This document shows, piece by piece, positions 7,615 to 16,474 of a stretch of DNA of 16,702 nucleotides (positions are counted from its first letter, which is position 1; each line of letters starts with the position of its first letter). The notes under the pieces are model-generated. The model did no database searches. It was not told the origin of the DNA and worked only from the letters and a program-made list of their open reading frames with translations. Made by a program: the position numbers and the translations under genes. The stretch comes from Jimgerdemannia flammicorona (Eukaryota; Mucoromycota; Endogonomycetes; Endogonales; Endogonaceae), in the NCBI GenBank assembly GCA_003990745.1, contig RBNI01003089.1, positions 1-16,702 of the forward strand, written 5' to 3'.

Positions 7615-7619
7615 GATAA
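7615..7619. repeat. Right 5-bp target-site duplication of the Gypsy element (GATAA)
   Basis: Exact copy of 1279-1283. Removing 1284-7619 rejoins the two parts of LINE copy A. Confidence 0.88.
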
Positions 7620-9290
7620 CTACTGATAGAGGTGTGACAGTAGATCTGAAAAAAAAAAAAAAATGTAATAGCTGATAGTAGTACTATGCAGAAGAACTAG
7701 CAGAGATAGAGAAATCTGGCTGATAATATAATGAGCTTAGTAGTAGTCTCATTACCCAAGAAATCAATCTTGAAGTTTACAATTACATTATACTTCCAGA
7801 GCTTGACAGTGATAGCAAAGATAGTTCTGGGGCTGTTATTGAAGCAGATGACTGAAGCTGTCTTAGTAAAGTTCTTGAAGAGGCTTGAGGAGGTGGAGGT
7901 GAGCTTTAAGAAGGCTATTCTCCTTAAGGAGGCATTGAAGGCAGGGTTGACTATAGGTGAAGTAGTAGTACCATAGCTTACTATCTGAGGTGAGACCCCA
8001 GAGTAGTCTAGCTACTAGTGAAAAGAGTGCTCATAGTGATGATGGTCAAGACAAAGAGGAGGGTAGAGAAGACTATGGCTAAGTATAGCAAGGTAATTGA
8101 TATTGGTTTTCAGATCTGAGAGTGGACTTTCTTCAGGAAAAGAGATATAGATATCAGACTCTAGCTGGCTGGAAAGGAGGCTATAGAGAAATTGAAGGAC
8201 TGGTCCTCAGTACTAATATGGGGGGTATTTATCTGCAAGATGATGAGAGTGAAGAGAAGTATAGAGGAGAAGGATTTGGTAGAGGTACTAAAGGAGTTCA
8301 GTAGGATGGTAGAGTGGTGGACCAAGGTGTAGAAGGCCTATATAGACTCAACTTACTTAAAGATTGTAGATAGAAAGTGTATTTGAGTAAAGAAGAGGCA
8401 GTGGGAGAGGGCTCAGAGGTACAAGAGATAGAGAGAGCTGTTGGCTAGCTTGAAGGAGAAGGAGAAGATATTGTCCAGTTTGGTTAAGGCTACCAAGAGT
8501 ATTCCGGAGAGTATCTGGGCAGATGAGAGAGAGAGAAGGAGTGCTAAGGCTGGAGGTTGGAGCCAGGAGGTACAAGATCAGATGCTCTACAATGATGATA
8601 TACTAGAGGTGTGGGCAGAGAGTAAGGATACAGGAAGGAAGGCTTGAGATATCTAGTCAATGGTTGGTAAGGATGTAGAGATGTTGGAAACTTATACATT
8701 TGGTTTAGAGTGTCTGAGATAGAAAATGAGGGATAGGTAGTTGAGGTTAGAGAGGAGAAGCTGGTAGATATCTCTGAGAAAGAGTGGGATGAGTCTGCAA
8801 GTCCTGGAGCAGACACTGTAATGCTTGGGGCTGGCTGACCAGTGATACCTGGGGGAAAATTGGAGACTTGCAGTGGCTGTGCTAGACAATGAATAACTTA
8901 GTAGCTGAGGAGTTGGAGAACGTGAACTTGTGAGTTATTGGTAAGGAGCACTAGATGAGAATTTGCAAAGAGATAGTATTGTGGAGGCTTTGGTAAAAGA
9001 GGTGCTGATAGTATATCTGGATGAGGAGGATTATGAGGTGGATGTTACAAGGGAGGCAGAGATGGCATAGCTGCTAGCATACTGTCTTCTGGTGAGAACA
9101 GAGACAAAGATTGAAAATTTAGCAAGAGGCTTGTTTGGAGTACCAGGAGGAGATAGAGTTGAAGGATGATGTGACAATAGATGAGCTTTTGGGTGGACTG
9201 AAAGCTAAGCAAGTTGAGAGAGCAGAGACTGCTACTGAGAATAGATTGGACTTAGCTAGAGAGAAAGTAAATATAGAGTTATAAAGAGGA
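7620..9290 (+). pseudogene. LINE copy A ORF1 remnant
   Basis: This is the stretch between the LINE 5' end and the endonuclease, where L1-like elements encode their RNA-binding ORF1 protein. Only fragments stay open: charged helix-like residues at 7731-7976 (FLKRLEEVEVSFKKAILLKE) and 8441-8647 (KEKEKILSSLVKATKSIPES). They could be coiled coil, but no zinc knuckle or RRM could be recognised. A run of 15 A (7649-7663) interrupts the region. The assignment rests on position within the element. Confidence 0.45.
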
Positions 9291-9420
9291 TATATCTATT
9301 TCAACATTATTCATTATAAAAAGTATAACTAATATTTTTTTATTAAATGTAAATAGTTTGTAGGGTTCTGGGAGGTAATATAACATTTTACTTAGTTAAG
9401 GAGATTAGAGGCTGATCTTT

Positions 9421-12400
9421 TTCTTCTACAGATGTATAATGTGAGAAAGATCTTGATCAACAGGAGTGAATGAGGGAATGGGGTATAGCAGCAGTCTGGA
9501 ATGGCAAGGTTGGGCTACTGATACAGAAAGAACAAGAGAAAATATGTAAAAGCAGAAACTGAGAAAATTGTATGGTTTGGAGAGAGTGGTATCAGTCTGG
9601 ATATAAGTTGATTGTGGTTGGATCTTACTACTACTCTATAGTCAGGAGTGAGTATATAGAGTGGATTGATAGTCTTTTGAATAGAGAGTACTTATAGAGG
9701 CAGGAGTAGAGATGCTTAGTGGGGACTTCAATATGGTTTGCTTGGTACGGTTGGACAGAACAGATAAAGAGAGAAATACAGAGAGCAGACATGGCAGTCT
9801 AGAGGATTGAGAGGAGGTAGAGCAACTTAGTTCCTTGGTGGATGCTGGATAGATAATGTGGGGAGATAGGAGGGACTATATCTATTGAATGAGTGGCCTG
9901 AAGACTAGAATTGACTGAGTACTAACTGCCAATTGCTGGGGTCTAGATGGCTGGAAGTCTCTAGAGGTTGAGTGGTATCTGTAATCAGACCATCAAGACT
10001 TGTTAGGGCATGGGCAGTTTGGGGGAAGTAGGAATGGATCTGGATATTGGTGCCTCAATTTCTCTTTGTAGGCTGAGAAGAGGCTATAGAATAATTGAGC
10101 TGAGAACATTCAGCAAAAAGTAGAGAGTTGGGTCCATAAGAGTGTCCCAGTTAGTATTTGATAGATAAGGTTGAAGGAGACTACTAGGGCTTACTGGAGT
10201 GAGGCTAGTAGGGTGGCAGAAAGACAGAGGAGGAGGAGAGTGACCTGGGCTTCTACTAGATTGGCCCAGCTTCAGGAAGATTGGGCAGATCTTTTGGCCC
10301 TGGAGGGGGCAGAGGACTAGAGGTTGATGTGAGCTAAGCTGGAGGTCACTGAGTTACAACAGGTGTTGAGAGAGGAGGAGGAGATGTGGGTATAAAGTTT
10401 AGTTATATAGCTATACTGATAGGGACTGAAGGAGGGGAAGAGGCCCTCTAAGTACATATCTCTCAAGGATTCTTTGGGTGAGGAGAGTAAGACAGAGGTG
10501 AGAGGGAGTACTGAATTCTGATGGTCTGCTGGTACATAGTCCTTAAGACATTCTAGGATCACTAAAGGAGAGGTGGAGTGGTTGGTAGAGTGAGGAGGAG
10601 GGTGGGGCTGATACTGCTACCATTGAACATACTTTGGAGAATTGATACTCACTATAAGTAGATGGGCTTGACAACTTAGTATTGTCAGTACAGAAGTAGA
10701 AGATTTGTCAGGTTCTTATCATCTATACTGGGCACAGCACTAGAGGAGGATAGTCTGCTCTGGAACTTCTGGAAGAAGATGGTAGAAGTCCCTGGAGTAC
10801 TGAGAGAGATGATGGCTCTTTGTGACTTGGTGTTATAGTTAGGGCAGTGGGTGGGAGAGCAGGATCTGGGGCTGGTGGTACTGTTGTATAAGGACAGGGG
10901 CAGAAAGGAGAACTGAAAGAACTGGTAACCTATTATACTCTTTAATATAAACAGAAAGTTGATCACCAAGATAGTGGTTGTAAAACTGCAGAAGGTGGTC
11001 TAGCAAGTCTTGGGTGAGGAGCAATGAGGTTTTGTAGGGGGCTGGCTCATTAGAGATAGTATAGCTTGGGTTTATACTATCATTAAAGAGGCTTAAGCCT
11101 GTGGGCTAGATGGGAGATTGGTCTTCCTAGATTAGGAGAAGATATATAACTATGTTAGGTGGGTCTGGTTGGCAAAGGTACTAGATAGAATTAGAGTCTC
11201 TCAGCAGTTCTGAGTAATAATGAACAGCTTACTAGAAGGGAGTAGAGTAGTACTTATATACAATGGCCATCAGGGGGTAGCTTTTTCTCTAGATAGAGAT
11301 ATTCTCTAGGGAGACCCACTGTCTTCTATTTTATATACTCTATTCTTAGAGCCATTGATGGATAGGATTTGGCAAAAGGTAGTGGGGCTCTCAGTATTTG
11401 GAATTGTGTGGAAAGTTGGAGCCTTTGTAGATAATATAATAGTTGACCTGAAATCAATTGCTGATATTGAGAAACTCTAGGAAATGGTAGAGTAGTAGGA
11501 GGTACACTCTGGAGCTAAACTCAACTGACATAAGTGTGAAATAATAGTGTTAAGCAATGATCTGGTCAGAGGGAATGTCATTGGAACAATTATCCCTACT
11601 GAAAAGACTGTATAGTACTTGGGTATCTATCTTTCAATCTATGGGTTGGTCCTACTAAAACCTTAGTAAGAGCAGTGAGTAGCTATTTGGAGAAAGTCTC
11701 TGTAGAGCTAGAGGGGCTGCCACTCCTCATTGACAGATCATGTTTCAATTTTTGAATATCTACTAGCTGCTAAAGCTGTGATACTTAGTATATTATCTGG
11801 ACTTTTCAGTCTGAGTGATTAAGAGGCTATTGAAGCTAGCAAAAGATTGGATCTGAGCTGGGAGATAGAGTCAGATTAGCTGGGAAATCTTCTCATTACC
11901 AGTTGCTAGAGGAGGTCTTGAGCTGGTTGACTTTATGAAGAGGCTGTATTATCTGAGAGTTTGGTAGCTAAAGAGAGCTATGGAACTGAGAGGTAGTAAC
12001 TGGATTCTTCTGATGAAAAAGGTCTAGTAGATGAGGTTCTCACCAAGAGGCTCTACAGGAGATTTACTGTACTTGGTTGAACTTCAGAATAGTGAGTATA
12101 TACAGTATAAGGGCTTTTGATAGGGAGTAGTTAATAGGGCACATGGTATTGATCTTTACAGATAGAGGACTAAAGGAGAGATATCATGAGATCCAGTAAT
12201 ATAGAGATGAGATCAAGTATTGTTGGGGGTACTCCTCTGATTGACTTCAATATTGATAATAGAGTTGAGAATCAGAGAGAATTGAATATATGGCCTAGTA
12301 GCTGATAGATGATAGGTATTGAAGAAGAGTAGAACTAGAATAGAGTTTGAGCCTAGAGTGTAAAGATATAGCAATGACTGCTATCTAAGTTCTGGGTGAT

Positions 12401-12970
12401 TTAGTGATACATACTGAGGAGGAATATCATGCTCAACTTTTGTATAAGTCATCTTATAGAGGAGAAAAACTTTAATTGTGAGGAGTATTATAATGTAGAA
12501 AAGAAAGAGGGGTTTGTAGATACCAGAACATTGACTGGAAGAGTATAAAGTACTTGAAGACTTTTGGTTAATGGTTGGGAATAGATTGGATATTGTGAGA
12601 AGGAAAGATAGTGAGAGAGATCAATGAGAGAATCTGAGAGATAGATTAGTAGAGGGGGTTAAAAATGAGTAGCTCATATTAGATTGGGTTTTAGCTATAT
12701 GAATGGGGCTGGCTGGATACTGATTGTTTGTTTTTGAGGAAGAAAGGTATTTAGGTTTAGGAGAGCAGCTGATGAGGTGAGAAGAGTTGATAGTAGATGT
12801 CTTGATAGGTTGGTGGCTGGGATAGGGTCTGCAGAAAGATTATTGGTATTATTTAGTAAAGAAAATTTATAGGTATAGTGGTGGGAGAATTATAGTAGTT
12901 GGTGGTAAGGTAGTTTTCAAGCATGAAGATATGGTGGTAGGGCCCTCTAGGGGGATTGGATAGTGGGATA
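9421..12970 (+). pseudogene. LINE copy A ORF2 remnant: endonuclease and reverse transcriptase
   Basis: The element's endonuclease would nick the target, and its RT would copy the RNA at the nick. In one frame the AP-endonuclease motifs are seen: SGDFNMV at 9718-9735, then LVDAG, RRDYIY, KTRID-stop-VLT (ancestral SRIDYVL type), and SDHQ at 9985-9996. In a second frame, reached through frameshift(s), the RT shows GDPLSSILYTLFLEPLMDR (about 11310-11366), where a stop replaces the usual Gln/Arg before GDP. The catalytic box reads FVDN (11424-11435, ancestral FADD or YADD), followed by KLN and YLGIYL. WEI...PVARGGL...VDFMKRLYYLRVW lies near 11878-11970. The C-terminal zinc finger of copy B (C-x2-C-x14-H-x4-C) is here reduced to NCEEY at 12474-12488, with the second Cys changed to Tyr. 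Confidence 0.8.
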
Positions 12971-13027
12971 GAGTACTGTAATTATTTTTGAAAAACTATT
13001 AATAAATAGTAAAGTACAAGAGACTAT

Positions 13028-13053
13028 AAAAAATAAATAAATAAATAAATAAA
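13028..13053 (+). repeat. (AAAT)n tail of LINE copy A
   Basis: A poly-A start followed by about five AAAT units directly after GACTAT. This is the usual 3' end of a LINE. Copy B ends in the same GACTATAAAAAAA. Confidence 0.75.
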
Positions 13054-13064
13054 TATTTATTTTA
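13048..13064. repeat. Candidate right target-site duplication of LINE copy A
   Basis: AATAAATATTTATTTTA, identical to 885-901. The first bases merge with the AAAT tail, so the exact edge is uncertain. Confidence 0.45.
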
Positions 13065-13437
13065 AAAATAATTAATTTATTTAAGTTGATAATAATAATC
13101 CAAAAACTAATTATTAAAGTATATTTATTTAATAAAATTATAAAATATTAGTTTTAAATATAAAAAAGTTAAATTTATTATATATTTATATAATTAAATA
13201 TTTTCAGAAATTATAATATGATTAATATTTTATATTTTTTTATTATTATAAAATTACTGAAATTAGAATATAACAAAATAATATACTGATAAAATCCATA
13301 TATTATAGATAATTATAGACTATCAGTCTTAAGTTCTAAGTTTTATAAGAAAATACTTATTCTATTTAACTAAAGCTATACTAAGATTGCTAAGTTTTAA
13401 TTATTTAATACTGTGACTAAGTCTAAATATTATGTAT
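13065..13437. other. AT-rich stretch without genes
   Basis: Very AT-rich and without CpG. No coding frame, known repeat end or RNA gene could be recognised. It may be heavily decayed repeat or the original insertion target of LINE copy A. Confidence 0.5.
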
Positions 13438-14190
13438 ATTTAGAGTAATATTACTAGATAGAGGTAACATAATTATATTAGACTCAGAATTATAAATAAG
13501 TCAGATCTGTGGATTTTTTATTAGAATAATTTTTTATTCTTCTAAGAGATAGTAGAGCTGAGATTATAATATACTTAATATGAAAGATATTTATATATAT
13601 TGGATTACTATAATTAAATATAATATAAGATATATATATGAATACTAAATTGAAATTTTTATTAAAAATTCTATTATAAATTCTGTTAGTAATTTTATTA
13701 AAAATTCTATTAGAATTTTTAGTAACTTATTACTATGTAATAAACTATTATATTTTTCTCTTCTTTATTTAAACCTACTTATATATTTAATTCTATTCTA
13801 AACTCTAGATATTTATCAAATTAAAGTATAGTATATTAAATAACTTAAAAATAATATTACTTCAATATTAATTAGTTAAGTTAGTGATATTTTTTGAGAA
13901 TATTTATAATAGTTCATTATAAGCTACTAGAAATTACAATAGAATTTCTAATATAGTAGTTATAGATATCATAAATAATATAACTATATATAGATATACT
14001 TAATATACATAACTTCAAATCTATATAAATATTCTCTATACTGAGTATATTATAATCTCAGCTCTACTTTTTTCTTATAAGAATAAAGAAGTATTTTTAT
14101 CAAAAACTCTCAGATCTGACTTGTTAATAATTTTAAGTCTGATCAACTTATAATATAAGTATAATATCTCTATCTAATATTAGAATCTAA
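13438..14190. repeat. Large inverted repeat, two ~375-bp arms meeting near 13809
   Basis: The left arm pairs with the reverse complement of the right arm along most of its length. Anchors are GAGCTGAGATTATAATATACT at 13555-13575 against its exact complement at 14044-14064, GTCAGATCTG at 13500-13509 against 14111-14120, AGATAGAGG at 13455-13463 against about 14166-14174, and the TTAGAG/CTAA ends at about 13440 and 14190. Paired coordinates sum to about 27620-27630 throughout, so the arms are collinear with few indels. The inner parts are weaker but still alignable. No coding sequence is seen. It could be a fold-back element, or two decayed copies of one repeat in head-to-head orientation. Confidence 0.75.
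13657..13728. repeat. Two tandem ~36-bp units in the left arm of the inverted repeat
   Basis: TTTTATTAAAAATTCTATTA occurs at 13657 and again at 13693, each followed by a similar TAAATTCTGTTAGTAA/GAATTTTTAGTAA half. A simple tandem duplication in AT-rich DNA. Confidence 0.6.
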
Positions 14191-14370
14191 AAGTAATACT
14201 TATATAATAATTCTCTATATTTTATTTTCTTTTATCAGATTATTATCTTTTCTTTTATTATATTATTTAGTAGAATATTTCAGAATAGCTTAAAATAGTA
14301 TAGAATTACTTAGTTATTTATTTAGAATCTGTTTCCTGAATAGTTTTATCAAGATTCTATTAATTACTAA
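14191..14370. other. AT-rich stretch without genes, left of the Harbinger element
   Basis: Very AT-rich, with long pyrimidine runs around 14218-14260. No gene or repeat end recognised. It ends in ACTAA, where TAA (14368-14370) would be the usual 3-bp Harbinger target site. Confidence 0.45.
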
Positions 14371-14397
14371 GAGCCTATTCAGTTTAAAATAATGTTA

Positions 14398-14455
14398 TTT
14401 TGAGTTATATGGTATGAGAATTATTTCTGGATCAAAATAATTCTAATGCTCAAAA
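14398..14455. repeat. Imperfect hairpin in the Harbinger 5' subterminal region
   Basis: TTTTGAG at 14398-14404 pairs with CTCAAAA at 14449-14455, and inside it AGAATTATTT (14417-14426) pairs with AAATAATTCT (14435-14444) around an 8-base loop. It may be a degraded subterminal palindrome of the transposon. Confidence 0.5.
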
Positions 14456-14698
14456 GATCACACACTAATAATAAAATTATGGTGTTATTTTGAGTCAGCA
14501 ACAACCTTACTACCATGTCTTCTCCAAATGCACCACCACCTCTTCTATAGCAATTCACTGCTATCTTCTATAACATCTAGCCTGGTCTCTATAAACTCAT
14601 TTGCTCACCACATTTTCTCATACTTCTTGCCCACATTGCTGCTGAGTATGCACTACCACTATATGGAAAGTGACCATATAATATGTCTCCTCTATCAG

Positions 14699-14764
14699 GT
14701 ACTCTTTATTTTTCAAGTTGTTATTTTTAATAAGAAAACTTACCAATTAATACATTACCATCAG
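14699..14764 (+). other. Intron 1 of the Harbinger transposase (66 bp)
   Basis: GT (14699) to AG (14764), with both sites in the context TCAG/GT. Removing it restores the frame and a conserved transposase motif across the junction (split codon G|GT, Gly). The size is typical of filamentous fungi. Confidence 0.75.
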
Positions 14765-15433
14765 GTGCTCACTATATGGAGGAGTTGCTGATAGGAAATG
14801 TATGATATATTGATAGTGTTTTGTGGATACCTCTTGCTACATTTCAGCACCTATGTTATCTTCTAGAGACCCATGGACTCCTTAAGGAGTATTGGATCAC
14901 AGGTATTGCTGAACAGGTTGTGATCTTCCTTTGGGTTGTTGGATACAACATATCCAACAGATAGACAATGGAGCACTTTCAGTACAGTGGGGATATGATC
15001 AGTACAATCTTTCACTTAGTTCTCAAGATATTGGTGTGTCTTGATCCTGACTTTGTGTATCTGCTACATTCAAACAGCTGGCCTCCTGAAGTGAGGAAAA
15101 ACTCAAAGTTTTTTCCTTACTTTAAGGACTACATTGGTACACTTAATAGTTCCCACATTCCTGCTTTGGTGCCTGCCAACTTAGTTAAAGCATAAGGAAC
15201 AGAAAGGGGTTCACTTTACAGAATATACTAGTAGTCTGTAATTTCAACATGATATTTTCTTATATTCTGAGCAGCTGGGAGGGTTCTGTGCATAATGGGC
15301 AAGTCCTTAAAGATGTATTCAGCAAAGATCTTTTTATTCTGGAAGGCAGATTCTATCTGAGAGATACTGTCTATAGACTGTTATATCAAGTTCTTACTCC
15401 CTACCAATGTGTTCAATACTACCTTTATGAATA

Positions 15434-15513
15434 GAAAAGTACTTGCATCAAGAGAGGGCAGAGGACAGACTGTTAGAAGTTTAATTTTATTTATTTTTTT
15501 TATTTTTTCCTAG
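15434..15513 (+). other. Probable second intron of the Harbinger transposase
   Basis: The long T-rich run (about 15482-15510) ending in TTTCCTAG at 15513 is a clear 3' splice site, and the transposase frame resumes right after it (ATANLRPQMKEELFNLRH). The 5' splice site is uncertain; GTACTTGC at about 15438 is one candidate. Confidence 0.5.
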
Positions 15514-16108
15514 GCAACTGCCAATTTGCGGCCACAAATGAAGGAGGAGCTCTTCAACCTCAGACATACAAGCCTGAGAAATGTGGTGGAGCAGACCTTT
15601 GGGGTGCTAAAACACTGCTTTCTGATCTTGAATATACAGATCATATATTCACTGGAAATGTAAGCAGACCTCCCACATGCATTGGCTTGCCTGCATAACT
15701 TTATTATGTGACAAAATGGCCAGGATGATATGTTCTTCTAGGAAGAATTTGCACAAGACTTAGAGGAGTATGAAAATAGGAAAGAACATTGGGTTGAAGA
15801 GGATGATGGTGCAAGTGAATGGTGAGATGAAATTGCCTGTCAAATATGGAAAAATTATTAGCAACACTGACAATGATAGGTATATCACCAGGACTAGGCC
15901 TCACCTTTCTCTGGTACAATTCACATTACACAAACTTCAAGCAACAGTTTTTCGACACAACTAGGAGAAAAGTTATTATAAAAATATCTTCGAGCAAGAG
16001 TTCTGATGGGTATGCTAGGTTGGGTAGACCTGGTGCTTTCAGCTGGCAGCATGTCAGAAGAGAGTATGGATTGGGGATAGGGGCTTTTGGAGGGTTGAAG
16101 GGTGGTGA

Positions 16109-16474
16109 AGGCTCTGGAGGAGGGGGGTCTTTGATTGTAAGGAGTGTTATAATGTAGGGCAGGAGGGAGGGGTGGTGCAGACCCCTGAACATTGGCTGGG
16201 GGAGTGCGAGAGTATGGAGAATTTTTGGAAGGTAGTTGGGGAGAGATTGGGAGTGTCAGCACCTGACCCTGAGGTGGGTGGGCAGTGGGCAGCACTGCAG
16301 TCAAGATTGGTGGGGGGGGTGGAGAATGAGTGGCTGATGGTTGGTTGGGCTGTCACAATATGGGTGGGGTTCACGGAATACTGGCAGAGCATCTTTGAGG
16401 TGGGCCCCAGGTGGCTAGTGAGACTGAGAGTAGTGAGGTGGGAGGAGCTGATGCTCAAGCTCTTCAAGGCATAG
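16109..16474 (+). CDS. LINE ORF2 C-terminal zinc-finger fragment (copy B)
   Basis: Open from just after a TGA (16106-16108) to TAG 16472-16474, with no start codon of its own worth choosing. It begins in the fused 5' sequence and then reads FDCKECYNVGQEGGVVQTPE and HWLGEC, a C-x2-C-x14-H-x4-C zinc finger of the kind found at the C-terminus of LINE reverse transcriptases (zf-RVT type; Cys at 16136 and 16145). After it come a Trp-rich helical stretch (ENEWLMVGWAVTIWVGF, FTEYWQSIFEVGPRWLVRLR) and the end KLFKA. It is the best kept version of the family's C-terminus in the window, and copy A at 12471-12800 is its decayed homologue. It is an element remnant, not an independent gene; expression is not implied. 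Confidence 0.6.
   Translation, partial: RLWRRGVFDCKECYNVGQEGGVVQTPEHWLGECESMENFWKVVGERLGVSAPDPEVGGQWAALQSRLVGGVENEWLMVGWAVTIWVGFTEYWQSIFEVGPRWLVRLRVVRWEELMLKLFKA

Larger units (their letters stand above)
7615..13047 (+). mobile_element. LINE copy A, main segment with 3' tail
   Basis: Continuation of the non-LTR retrotransposon begun at 902; the whole element would be about 5.8 kb without the Gypsy insertion. It carries an ORF1 remnant, an ORF2 remnant with endonuclease and reverse transcriptase, a C-terminal zinc-finger region shared with copy B, and a 3' end GACTATAAAAAA followed by (AAAT)n. The same GACTATAAAAAAA closes the window in copy B. The plus strand is G-rich and C-poor, CpG is nearly absent, and in-frame stops are dense. 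After the RT there is a W-E-I...P-V-A-R-G-G-L stretch as in L1/Tx1-type elements, and I see no RNase H, so an L1/Tx1-like clade is more likely than Tad1. This clade call is tentative. Confidence 0.8.
14515..15870 (+). pseudogene. PIF/Harbinger DDE transposase, spliced and broken
   Basis: Would cut and paste the transposon. Start ATG 14515 gives MSSPNAPPP. Splicing out 14699-14764 joins SPLS/G to AHYMEELL, recreating the conserved SPLSGAxYxxELLxG start. Next come EEQ-like AEQVVIFLWVVGYNISNR, FQYSGDMISTIFHLVL, then the nuclease core FKDYIGTLNSSHIPALVPA, RNRKG, CNFNMIFSYILSSWEGSVH, FYLRDTVY, LTPYQ and, after a second intron, KEELFNLRHTSLRNVVEQTF (about 15537-15600). Defects: stops at several sites (for example TAG before TMEHF and TGA after IGNV), one frameshift near 15193, and catalytic Asp-to-Asn changes at 15145-15147 (IDG type to LNS) and 15294-15296 (HDS type to HNG). 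The Asp of DTVY (15363-15365) and the Glu of NVVEQ remain. The last open part ends at TAG 15859 or TGA 15868. Confidence 0.88.
14371..15901 (+). mobile_element. PIF/Harbinger DNA transposon, 3' end displaced by LINE copy B
   Basis: The left end is placed at GAGCCTATTCAGTTT because it resembles decayed GGGCCTGTTnnG-type Harbinger termini, follows TAA, and precedes the transposase start by about 145 bp. A 13-bp direct repeat, TGTTATTTTGAGT, occurs at 14393-14405 and 14483-14495, as expected of subterminal sites. The transposase remnant runs to about 15870. The right terminal inverted repeat is not seen before LINE copy B begins at 15902, so it should lie beyond the window. The transposase identity is secure; the left terminus is a weaker inference. 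Confidence 0.7.

Noticed and set aside
10317..11024. Several minus-strand open frames across the LINE copy A RT region
   Set aside because: They are antisense to the element, biased in composition, and have no domain.
902..13047. Classification of the LINE as Tad1 type with RNase H
   Set aside because: No RNase H motif was found between the RT and the zinc finger, and the sequence after the RT looks L1/Tx1-like. The decay is too strong for a firm call.
13065..14370. Centromere, replication origin or CRISPR-like array in the AT-rich island
   Set aside because: AT-richness and one inverted repeat are not enough. No regularly spaced repeats or origin consensus set was seen.
1284..14500. Classical RIP (CpA to TpA) as the only source of decay
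   Set aside because: Substitutions between the LTRs are dominated by CpG sites and many CpA remain. Some CpA-to-TpA changes exist (for example TAA/TAG in the Gln-rich gag part), so RIP may contribute, but it does not explain the main pattern.
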